A stretch of DNA of 6,988 bases from 2-01-FULL-41-21 sp038065335. GTDB taxonomy: Bacteria > Patescibacteriota > Minisyncoccia > 2-02-FULL-40-12 > GWA2-44-9. The stretch's first letter is position 1, and each line of letters begins with the position of its first letter. A model generated the notes under the pieces. The model had not been told where the DNA came from and made no database searches. It worked only from the letters and a program-made list of their open reading frames with translations. A program made the translations under genes and the position numbers. The DNA is taken from assembly GCA_038065335.1 (NCBI GenBank), contig JBBTRD010000027.1, positions 1-6,988 on the forward strand. The letters are read 5' to 3'. This document shows, piece by piece, positions 1-5,274 of this stretch.

Positions 1-1248
1 TTCATATATTTAGGCCTGCTATTTTTGAGCAAGAGAAATGAGATTATTAATTCGGTTATTCAGGTTGGAACCACCACCAATCCAGCTAATACTCCTCTCG
101 TTAATACTCTCACGAACGGACTCACCTTTAATTTACTCTTCTTTTACATATTCGCGGCCGTGGTTATGGTCGGCGGCACGTGGGCAGCCACGAAAGTTAC
201 CAGCATGGCAGGAACCGGTTTTGACAAAGGTCTCGGCTGGGCGAAAGGCCTAGTGAAAAAAGTGCCATTGCCATATATTGGTAATTTACAGGGGGCAGAG
301 AGCGCTTACGGCGCGCGCAAGGCGCAATTCCAACAAGAAGGCTTCAAAAATCCCTGGCTCAACAAAGTTTACGGTGGCAAAGAAGCTCAATCACGCGCCG
401 ACGCAAGAGCTAAAGATTTCTTCCGCGTAGGCGAAAGAAATGCGATTGAAAAACAAGAGGCCGTCGAAATCGCGACAAGTAAAGCCAAGATTCGAAACAT
501 GAATACTAACGATTTACGTACCAGAATGAGCACTGGCCCAAGAGTCCAGCAGCTAGCTGTGCGAGAGTTGCTTAAAGAACGCAATCAACTAACTGGTGCT
601 GAAATTATTGAAACATACAGAATGCATGGTGGGGATCATACTGAAAACGGCAGAAAGTTTATTAGCACTGTCGATTACGGAAAGTTGTCTGGGACAGAAC
701 GGGAAAACATATTTAGGGAAAGCACGGATCCTCAAGTCCAACAGAAGATTGCGATTGTTATGGCAGAGAAGGGAAATATGGGACCAGATCCAGTTGGCTG
801 GCTCGAACAAATGGCAACAAATCTGTATGCTCAAGGTTCTGAAAGAATAGAGTTCATCCAAAAAGCAGAAAAAGAAGACTTTATGGCAACTATTGAAGCA
901 AAATCAAGACTTGCAACAGCTGGTGAAATTGAAATTAGAGACGGGGCGACAATTATAACCACTGTTCCGGACATTCTCAGGGCTCGAGTACAAAAAATGA
1001 AGGCCGACGCTTTGGCAGAAGTGGACAGGGATGCATGGGGAACGTTTGGTGCTCCACCCACAGACTTCTTTACAGAAGTGCAAGACAAAATTCGAGCTCT
1101 ACAAGTCGCCCAGCCTCCAGTGGCGGGAGCTGCCGGCCCACCTCCAATTCCACCAAAACCAGGTGGAGGAGAAGTCTTCAAGGCCAATATTCTCAAAGAG
1201 GTCACTGACAACAGAAAGTTGCGTATTATTAACACAATTACCCCCTGA
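1..1248 (+). CDS. VirB6-like type IV secretion membrane protein, 3' part (start outside window)
   Basis: This reading frame is open from base 1 to the TGA at 1246-1248. The first eight codons read FIYLGLLF, the end of a hydrophobic segment, so the TTG at 25 is probably internal and the gene starts upstream of the window. Numbering from that TTG, residues 36-55 form a clear membrane helix (NLLFFYIFAAVVMVGG). A basic, Gly-rich stretch follows (about 56-80), then a long charged and probably cytoplasmic tail. The tail holds two similar helical stretches, near 170-188 (GPRVQQLAVRELLKERNQL) and 234-252 (DPQVQQKIAIVMAEKGNM). A proline-rich segment (AGPPPIPPKPGGG, 369-381) precedes the C-terminus. 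Position just before a PrgI/VirB4 block, together with polytopic-type ends and a large soluble tail, suggests the VirB6/TrbL-like channel component of a reduced type IV secretion system. No diagnostic motif proves this. The stop overlaps the next start (TGATG), so translation is probably coupled. Confidence 0.75.
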   Translation, partial: FIYLGLLFLSKRNEIINSVIQVGTTTNPANTPLVNTLTNGLTFNLLFFYIFAAVVMVGGTWAATKVTSMAGTGFDKGLGWAKGLVKKVPLPYIGNLQGAESAYGARKAQFQQEGFKNPWLNKVYGGKEAQSRADARAKDFFRVGERNAIEKQEAVEIATSKAKIRNMNTNDLRTRMSTGPRVQQLAVRELLKERNQLTGAEIIETYRMHGGDHTENGRKFISTVDYGKLSGTERENIFRESTDPQVQQKIAIVMAEKGNMGPDPVGWLEQMATNLYAQGSERIEFIQKAEKEDFMATIEAKSRLATAGEIEIRDGATIITTVPDILRARVQKMKADALAEVDRDAWGTFGAPPTDFFTEVQDKIRALQVAQPPVAGAAGPPPIPPKPGGGEVFKANILKEVTDNRKLRIINTITP

Positions 1249-1754
1249 TGAATATTTATAGCCCGTACGAAATCGATGTAGAAAAATTCTCTTCTGATCC
1301 TCGAGTGTGGGAGATTTTTGCCAACAAGTTTATGAACTCGCTAGATAATATCAAGAACTTAATGCTTCTAACTGCTCCCGGCTATTCGTGGATACTCGCC
1401 CAGACTTATGATTTTTCTGATCTTCAATCAGCTGATTTATCTAGAATTATACGCGATATCCTTTTTGGGGATTTATTTATAGGAGACATGGTTGTAACTA
1501 TTTCCCAGAAATTAAATATAGACCTGCAAACTGCTCAACAAATGTCCTCTAAGATTATAAACGAGCTATTTGCTCCCGCCATTGAAGATATTAAAAAAAT
1601 GCAGCGGGAAAAGTTTCCAGACCGAGTCGGACAAGGAGGCGCAAGCGCGACAAGACCCGCAATGCCCCAACCACCGGCACCACCCCAGATGAAAAACGGG
1701 CCACCAGTTAATCAGAGCAATATTATTAATCTTCGTCAAAATTCTAATTCCTAA
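1248..1754 (+). CDS. Hypothetical protein with Pro-rich tail, coupled to the VirB6-like gene
   Basis: A 168-residue protein that I do not recognise. Its ATG at 1248 overlaps the preceding stop by one base, and there is no Shine-Dalgarno sequence, so it probably depends on coupling to the gene upstream. Residues 1-120 look soluble and mostly helical. They include moderately hydrophobic stretches (NLMLLTAPGYSWILA, ILFGDLFIGDMVVTI) that are short and not convincing membrane spans. Residues 85-117 (from ISQKLNIDLQTAQQ to IKKMQ) read as one or two amphipathic helices. From about 125 to the end it is low-complexity and Gly/Pro/Asn-rich (PAMPQPPAPPQ), like the tail of its neighbour. The last codons (QNSNS) are written by the heptamer repeat that continues into the spacer. 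Location suggests a small cytoplasmic partner of the VirB6-like protein; that is inference from context only. Confidence 0.75.
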   Translation: MNIYSPYEIDVEKFSSDPRVWEIFANKFMNSLDNIKNLMLLTAPGYSWILAQTYDFSDLQSADLSRIIRDILFGDLFIGDMVVTISQKLNIDLQTAQQMSSKIINELFAPAIEDIKKMQREKFPDRVGQGGASATRPAMPQPPAPPQMKNGPPVNQSNIINLRQNSNS

Positions 1755-1778
1755 ATCCTAATTTCTAATTACTATCCT
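1740..1778 (+). repeat. Heptamer tandem repeat, consensus AATTNCT
   Basis: Consecutive units are AATTCT, AATTCCT, AAATCCT, AATTTCT, AATTACT and a final ATCCT that abuts the ATG of the broken prgI copy. Four units are exactly seven bases long. The array begins inside the last codons of the 168-aa gene, supplies its TAA stop, and fills the whole spacer. It is degenerate, so it is old or maintained by slippage rather than freshly amplified. Confidence 0.8.
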
Positions 1779-1862
1779 ATGAGATTCCAACTACCCCAAT
1801 TTATTGAGACGGAGATAAAGATTATCGGGCCATTCACCCTCAAACGGTTTCTACTACAGTAG
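1779..1862 (+). pseudogene. Truncated duplicate of the prgI 5' end (27 codons)
   Basis: The ATG at 1779 opens a 27-codon frame beginning MRFQLPQFIETEIK. Residues 1-22 match the intact prgI product exactly (start at 2503). After Lys22 it reads RFLLQ and stops at TAG 1860-1862, where the intact protein continues QFLWVASG. DNA is identical over 56 bases (1788-1843 against 2512-2567). Codons 2-3 differ only synonymously (AGA TTC here, CGT TTT there). Both membrane helices of PrgI are missing, so the product cannot work as PrgI. The hicA stop codon (1854-1856, minus strand) lies within its last codons, which places the breakpoint just after 1843. The fragment sits where prgI would be expected after the 168-aa gene, so it is probably the remnant of the original prgI start. 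Confidence 0.85.
1788..1843 (+). repeat. 56-bp direct repeat, left copy
   Basis: Fifty-six bases identical to 2512-2567, covering prgI codons 4-22 (last base excluded). The flanks differ on both sides: TTC/TTT before it and AAACGG/AAGCAA across its right end. With the right copy it brackets the hicBA pair, and start-to-start distance is 724 bp. Confidence 0.95.
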
Positions 1863-2072
1863 ATCTAAAAATTCTTCCACCGTTAAACCCGACTGCTTAA
1901 CAATATCTCTTAGAGTTCCTTTCCGTAGATCTTTATTATGAACCGGAACAGTTATTCCGATATTGCCCTTAACATAAATCTTATGACTTCCTTTTTGCCT
2001 AATAAAAGAAAAGCCCGCTTTTTCCAAAACTTTTATTGTTTGTCTTGGTTTTAAAGCGGGTAACCTTGACAC
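1854..2072 (-). CDS. hicA: HicA family mRNA-interferase toxin
   Basis: A 72-residue protein of the usual HicA size. HicA toxins are small ribonucleases with a double-stranded-RNA-binding fold that cleave mRNA and are neutralised by HicB. The family pattern is visible in order: an N-terminal helix with EKAGFSFIRQKGSH, where His30 is the expected catalytic residue in the GSH motif; a strand pair KIYVKGNIGITVPVHN; then KDLRKGTLRDIVKQSGLTVEEFL at 48-69. Nothing important seems lost, so it is probably active. The start is GTG (2070-2072), seven bases after the hicB stop; only a distant AAGG at the end of hicB could serve as a ribosome site. It is therefore probably translated by coupling to hicB. 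Its last codons overlap the broken prgI fragment on the other strand. No terminator follows, so its transcript may run antisense into the 168-aa gene. Confidence 0.93.
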   Translation of the reverse strand: MSRLPALKPRQTIKVLEKAGFSFIRQKGSHKIYVKGNIGITVPVHNKDLRKGTLRDIVKQSGLTVEEFLDLL

Positions 2073-2079
2073 AATTTTT

Positions 2080-2331
2080 TTAGGCCTTTATCTGAACGGG
2101 GGCAACAATAACACCAGAGTAATTGGTAAGTATCTTGTCTTTTTTATTTTTCATTACCTCTATGTATAGACTGGCCGCTTCTTCAATGTTCGCCAGTGCT
2201 TCTTCAAAGGTATCTCCTTCAGAAACACAGCCGGGTAATGATGGAATTGTAACGGTATAACCACCGACTTCTTTATCGGGCTCAAAAATGGCAGTGTATT
2301 GGTAAATATTATGTTTTAAGGATTTCTTCAT
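2080..2331 (-). CDS. hicB: HicB family antitoxin (short form)
   Basis: An 83-residue HicB antitoxin, which binds and blocks HicA. The partial RNase-H-like fold shows its family signature: YTAIFEPDKEVGGYTVTIPSLPGCVSEGDTFEEALANIEEAASLYIE (residues 12-58), with the conserved GGY.V..PSLPGC..EGDT.EEA core. The protein ends soon after this domain (KILTNYSGVIVAPVQIKA). The C-terminal helix-turn-helix or ribbon-helix-helix that lets longer HicB proteins repress their own promoter is absent or too short to see. Antitoxin-first order is the reverse of the E. coli hicAB layout. The ATG at 2329-2331 has no Shine-Dalgarno sequence and lies about 20 bases from the predicted transcription start. Confidence 0.93.
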   Translation of the reverse strand: MKKSLKHNIYQYTAIFEPDKEVGGYTVTIPSLPGCVSEGDTFEEALANIEEAASLYIEVMKNKKDKILTNYSGVIVAPVQIKA

Positions 2332-2351
2332 TATCGTTCTATTAAGATATA

Positions 2352-2394
2352 TGTCCCATTATACTTCCTTGATGTGGTCTGTCAATGCATACTT
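2352..2394 (-). repeat. Paired 15-bp gapped motif over the hicBA promoter
   Basis: On the plus strand TGTCNNNNNATACTT occurs twice, at 2352-2366 and 2380-2394, starts 28 bp apart. The first copy covers the -10 box and the second begins in the -35 box. The ten fixed positions are identical. They could be binding sites for a repressor of the toxin-antitoxin operon. Part of the similarity may come from the promoter elements themselves. Confidence 0.3.
2358..2385 (-). promoter_or_regulatory. Consensus sigma-70 promoter for hicB-hicA
   Basis: Reading the minus strand, a perfect TTGACA (2385-2380) is followed after 16 bases by a perfect TATAAT (2363-2358). Expected transcription start is near 2351, giving a leader of about 20 bases before the hicB ATG. 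This is the strongest promoter-like sequence I see in the window. It belongs to the inserted pair, not to the secretion genes. Confidence 0.8.
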
Positions 2395-2434
2395 TCACTT
2401 GTTCATACATCTCGTGGTTATTAGTGATTATTCT

Positions 2435-2443
2435 TGATATAAT
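2435..2443 (+). promoter_or_regulatory. Candidate extended -10 promoter for intact prgI and downstream genes
   Basis: TGATATAAT is an extended -10 element (TGN directly before TATAAT). The base window 17 upstream (TGGTTA, 2415-2420) is a poor -35, as extended -10 promoters allow. Predicted start is near 2450, about 53 bases before the prgI ATG. A near-palindrome, ATGGCAAGCCAT (2450-2461), falls right at that start. Because hicBA interrupts the operon in antisense, the prgI-virB4 half needs such a promoter. Confidence 0.5.
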
Positions 2444-2502
2444 AAACAAATGGCAAGCCATAAGTTACTCCTAAAAAATGTGGACAAGAAAACATAAAAA
2501 TC

Positions 2503-2814
2503 ATGCGTTTTCAACTACCCCAATTTATTGAGACGGAGATAAAGATTATCGGGCCATTCACCCTCAAGCAATTTCTGTGGGTGGCGTCCGGCGTGGTGTT
2601 TCTGTTTTTGGATTTCAGTATCTTCACAGGCATTATTGCCATCGCCATCGCCATTCCGATTGTGGGGATTGCGGGAGCATTTGCGTTCTTGAAAATTGAC
2701 GATATGCCCCTGATTAATTACTTCGCTAATATGCTTTCCTTCTCTTTCGGTAATAAAAAATACCTCTATCAAGACGAAACAAATCAAAATGATATACTGA
2801 ATAAACAGAAATAG
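2503..2814 (+). CDS. prgI: PrgI family membrane protein (VirB3-like T4SS component)
   Basis: A 103-residue protein of the PrgI family, small inner-membrane proteins encoded next to VirB4 ATPases in type IV secretion and Gram-positive conjugation loci, thought to take the VirB3 role. It opens with the family's typical MRFQLPQFIE start, then IIGPFTLKQFLW, two closely spaced membrane helices (about 23-42 and 43-63), and a polar cytoplasmic tail (KIDDMPLINYFANMLSF, then a charged, Asn/Lys-rich end). The ATG at 2503 has no Shine-Dalgarno sequence. Start choice is supported by the same Met-Arg-Phe beginning in the broken copy at 1779. Only three bases separate its stop from the next gene, so the two are co-transcribed. 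Its first 22 codons duplicate the left fragment; the rest is unique. Confidence 0.9.
   Translation: MRFQLPQFIETEIKIIGPFTLKQFLWVASGVVFLFLDFSIFTGIIAIAIAIPIVGIAGAFAFLKIDDMPLINYFANMLSFSFGNKKYLYQDETNQNDILNKQK
2512..2567 (+). repeat. 56-bp direct repeat, right copy
   Basis: Identical to 1788-1843 and lying within codons 4-22 of the complete prgI. Sequence upstream of the two copies is unrelated, including the ribosome-binding regions, so the duplication does not extend past the start of the coding sequence. Confidence 0.95.
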
Positions 2815-2817
2815 AAT

Positions 2818-3465
2818 ATGGCTACCCAATCCACCAAAGAACTCGTCTCTATCGCGGATATTAAAGACGGTATTGTCTTGCTTAAGAATGGCTCTTTGCG
2901 CGCGGTGATTGAAGTGGCGGCGGTTAATTTTGAATTGCGTTCCGAAGAAGAGCAGACGGGCATTCTCCAAAATTTTCAGCGTTTTTTGAACTCGGTTGAT
3001 TTTCCGCTACAGATGTTGGTCAATTCGCGCCAACTGAATATGGACGAGTATCTCAAAACCGTTGACGCCATCGCTGAATCATCCACTAACGAACTTCTCA
3101 AAATCCAAGCCATTGAATACAGCAAGTTTGTCAAAGAATTGCTCGAGCTTTCCAATATTATGACCAAACATTTCTACGTCGTTTTGCCGTTTTATGTCTA
3201 TGAAACACCGAGCAAGACTGGCCTCATTGAAAGCGTTAAGGGCATGTTTGGTTCAGCCCAGACGGTCCAACAAATTAAACCCGAACAATTAGAAACCTAC
3301 CGGACTCAACTGATGCAACGAGCCGAATTAATTCTTGACGGCCTGATTGGTATCGGCTTAAAAGCTCGGCTGATGGAAGGTCAGGAGCTCAATAATCTTT
3401 ATTACAGCCTGTATAACCCCGGCGAAAAAATGACCGTCGCCCCGCCCGACAAGCTGGCGACATAG
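2818..3465 (+). CDS. TraC-like domain protein (VirB4 N-terminal-domain homologue)
   Basis: A 215-residue soluble protein. Its first 100 residues (ELVSIADIKDGIVLLKNGSLRAVIEVAAVNFELRS..., then FQRFLNSVDFPLQMLVNSRQLNMDEYL) match the N-terminal module of TraC/VirB4-type proteins as I remember it. That part normally precedes the ATPase domain and contacts the membrane components. There is no Walker motif here. The C-terminal half continues with helices and HFYVVLPFYVYE, then QLMQRAELILDGLIGIGLKARLMEGQELNNLYYSLYNPGE (about 161-201). In many systems this segment is fused to VirB4. Here it ends at a TAG, and the ATPase starts in another frame after a repeat spacer, so they are separate polypeptides likely to act together. 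No Shine-Dalgarno sequence precedes the ATG; it lies three bases after prgI. Confidence 0.82.
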   Translation: MATQSTKELVSIADIKDGIVLLKNGSLRAVIEVAAVNFELRSEEEQTGILQNFQRFLNSVDFPLQMLVNSRQLNMDEYLKTVDAIAESSTNELLKIQAIEYSKFVKELLELSNIMTKHFYVVLPFYVYETPSKTGLIESVKGMFGSAQTVQQIKPEQLETYRTQLMQRAELILDGLIGIGLKARLMEGQELNNLYYSLYNPGEKMTVAPPDKLAT

Positions 3466-3492
3466 TGAACAATGAGTAATGAACAGTGAACA
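3465..3492 (+). repeat. Heptamer tandem repeat, consensus RTGARYA
   Basis: Four exact seven-base units: GTGAACA, ATGAGTA, ATGAACA, GTGAACA. They begin on the last base of the TraC-like gene's stop codon and fill most of the 38-base spacer before the virB4 ATG. Every unit contains an ATG or GTG, so possible start codons recur in changing frames. Only the last GTG (3486) is in frame with virB4. Confidence 0.85.
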
Positions 3493-3503
3493 CCTCTAAC
3501 CAA

Positions 3504-5258
3504 ATGGCTGAAAATATTACCTCACAACCCCAGACCCTTCCCGAAACGCTCGCGCCGGCGGCGATGTCGGTGTCTTCGAATTATATCCAAATCGGACCGA
3601 AATTTGCCCGAACAATTTTTCTGGCCACCTATCCGCGCTATTTAAACACGAACTGGCTTTCACCGATTATCAATCTCGACCGCGCTTTTGATGCCTCCAT
3701 TTTTGTCCACCCCAAGAGCACGGCCGATGTTTTAAAACAGCTCCGCGACCAACTTGCCCGCCTGCAAGCCCAAGCCATGGAAGAAGCTTCAAAGGGTAAA
3801 GTCCGCGACCCGATTCTGGAAACGGCCATGGGTGATATTGAGGCCCTGCGCGATACTCTTCAGCAGGGAACCGACAAATTCTTTGAACTCGGTGTTTACA
3901 TCACGATTTACGAAAACAGTATTAAAGAACTCAACTACACCGAAGGTAAAATTAAAGGCCTCTTGGAATACCAGTTGATTTTTGCCAAACCAGCGACCTT
4001 TCGAATGATGGACGGTTTTAATTCGACCCTTCCGACTGACGACGATAAACTAAACGTTCACACTTCTCTTAACACCGAACCTTTATCCTCGCTTTTCCCG
4101 TTTATATCTTTCGATCTCACTTCCAATTCGGGTATTTTGTACGGCATTAACACCCATAATAACTCTCTGGTCTTGTTTGATCGATTTAAACTTGAGAACT
4201 ACAACTCGGTTGTTTTTGGTAAATCTGGCGGCGGTAAAAGCTACACCATCAAGCTCGAAATTCTCCGCAGTCTCGTCTTTGGCACGCAAGTTTTAATTAT
4301 TGACCCGGAAGACGAATACAAATATCTGGCCGATACGGTCGGTGGTTCGCCGGTTAAGATTTCTATCAATTCCGACCAGCATATCAATCCGTTTGATCTG
4401 CCCACTCCTAAAGAGGGGGAATTGGGCGCCGATATTTTTCGTTCCCACATTCTCGATCTTTCCGGTCTGATGAAGTTGGTCTTAGGCGAACTGACGCCCG
4501 AAGAATCCGCCATTCTCGACGAAGCCCTTATTCAAACCTATGCCATCAAGGACATCTCGCCCGAATCTGACTTCACCAAGCTACCACCGCCGGTCTTGGG
4601 TGATCTCCAAAGCATTCTGGAGGGTTTAACCGGCGCGGAATCGATGGCCACACGCCTCAAGAAATATACTTCCGGTACCTTCGCGGGATTCTTGAACCAA
4701 CCGACCAATGTTCCCCTTGATAACGCAATGATTGTTTTTGGTATCCGCGATATGGAAGAAGAACTCCGTCCGATTGCCATGTATCTCATTTTAAATTTTA
4801 TCTGGGTCAAGGTTCGCCGAGACATTAAACAACGCATTATACTTGTGGACGAAGCATGGGTATTGATGAAGTACGAGGTTGGCGCGAACTTTTTGTCCAA
4901 CATCGCCAAGCGTTGTCGTAAATATTTCACGGGCCTGACCACTATTTCTCAAGACATTCCCGATTTCCTCGCCAGCCCCCAAGGCAAAACAATTCTCACT
5001 AATTCCTCGATTCAAATTCTAATGAAGCAGTCGCCAGCGGCCATTGATATTGTCCAGCAAACATTCAATCTGACCGACGCCGAAAAATTCTATATCTTGG
5101 AAGCTCGGGTCGGTTTTGGTTTATTCTTCCTCGGCCAAAACCACATCGGTATCCGCATTGTCGCTTCCTACGCCGAAGACCAAATCATCACCTCCGACCC
5201 CCGCCAGATTCTTGAAATCGAAAAAGCCAAAGAAGAATGGGCGCAGATACAGAAGTGA
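3504..5258 (+). CDS. virB4: VirB4 family type IV secretion ATPase
   Basis: A 584-residue VirB4/TrbE-type ATPase, which powers assembly and substrate transfer in type IV secretion at the inner membrane. Numbering from ATG 3504: residues 25-80 and 110-190 form the VirB4-type region before the ATPase core, with a helical, coiled-coil-prone insert around 70-120 (VLKQLRDQLARLQAQAMEE). The HerA/VirB4 core follows: Walker A GKSGGGKS (239-246), IIDPEDEYKYL (265-275), Walker B IILVDEAW (445-452, Asp449-Glu450), and the TTISQD sensor-like motif (479-484). The end, about 500-584, includes the family-typical KQSPAAIDIVQQTFNLTDAEKFYIL. All motifs are intact. A GTG at 3486 would add six residues (MNTSNQ) but lies in the heptamer repeat, so I prefer the ATG. 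No Shine-Dalgarno sequence is seen for either. The N-terminal TraC-like module is encoded separately just upstream. Confidence 0.93.
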   Translation: MAENITSQPQTLPETLAPAAMSVSSNYIQIGPKFARTIFLATYPRYLNTNWLSPIINLDRAFDASIFVHPKSTADVLKQLRDQLARLQAQAMEEASKGKVRDPILETAMGDIEALRDTLQQGTDKFFELGVYITIYENSIKELNYTEGKIKGLLEYQLIFAKPATFRMMDGFNSTLPTDDDKLNVHTSLNTEPLSSLFPFISFDLTSNSGILYGINTHNNSLVLFDRFKLENYNSVVFGKSGGGKSYTIKLEILRSLVFGTQVLIIDPEDEYKYLADTVGGSPVKISINSDQHINPFDLPTPKEGELGADIFRSHILDLSGLMKLVLGELTPEESAILDEALIQTYAIKDISPESDFTKLPPPVLGDLQSILEGLTGAESMATRLKKYTSGTFAGFLNQPTNVPLDNAMIVFGIRDMEEELRPIAMYLILNFIWVKVRRDIKQRIILVDEAWVLMKYEVGANFLSNIAKRCRKYFTGLTTISQDIPDFLASPQGKTILTNSSIQILMKQSPAAIDIVQQTFNLTDAEKFYILEARVGFGLFFLGQNHIGIRIVASYAEDQIITSDPRQILEIEKAKEEWAQIQK

Positions 5259-5274
5259 CCAACTATTAACAACC

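Larger units (their letters stand above)
1844..2511. other. Candidate inserted cassette carrying hicBA between prgI duplications
   Basis: The 668 bases between the two 56-bp repeats hold hicA, hicB, their promoter, a plus-strand promoter candidate and the first codons of the intact prgI. They contain no transposase or integrase gene and no obvious terminal inverted repeats. The pattern fits integration of a circle, or a donor fragment carrying its own prgI allele, by one crossover within the identical block. The left copy would then keep the resident 5' end and the right copy the resident 3' end, restoring a full prgI. A local duplication or an assembly join in a mixed-strain metagenome would look similar. 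Confidence 0.45.

Noticed and set aside
25..27. TTG as the true start of the first gene
   Set aside because: The frame continues upstream to the window edge with hydrophobic codons typical of a membrane helix, and no ribosome site precedes the TTG.
831..1235. 134-codon minus-strand open frame
   Set aside because: It lies fully inside the VirB6-like gene, has no recognisable domain, and its composition mirrors the sense protein.
1850..1863. Small hairpin TCTAC-TACA-GTAGA as a terminator after hicA
   Set aside because: The stem is only five pairs and no T-run follows on either strand.
2450..2473. Similarity between ATGGCAAGCCATAAG at 2450 and the start of the propeller gene at 5838 (ATGGCAAGTCAAAAA)
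   Set aside because: The match is about 12 of the first 15 bases and then fades; it is too short to claim a duplicated gene start.
1844..2511. Insertion sequence or integron cassette
   Set aside because: There is no transposase, integrase, terminal inverted repeat or recognisable recombination site; only the long direct repeat of prgI is visible.
2515..2970. 151-codon minus-strand open frame across prgI and the TraC-like gene
   Set aside because: It is antisense to two convincing genes, is His/Arg-rich without a fold signature, and has no promoter.
4538..4942. 134-codon minus-strand open frame inside virB4
   Set aside because: It is a shadow of the conserved ATPase core on the other strand.
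5116..5274. Upstream extension of the 186-aa membrane protein into virB4
   Set aside because: The added 53 residues are Ser/Thr/Pro/Lys-rich, out-of-frame virB4 sequence; ATG 5275 after the virB4 stop is the sensible start.
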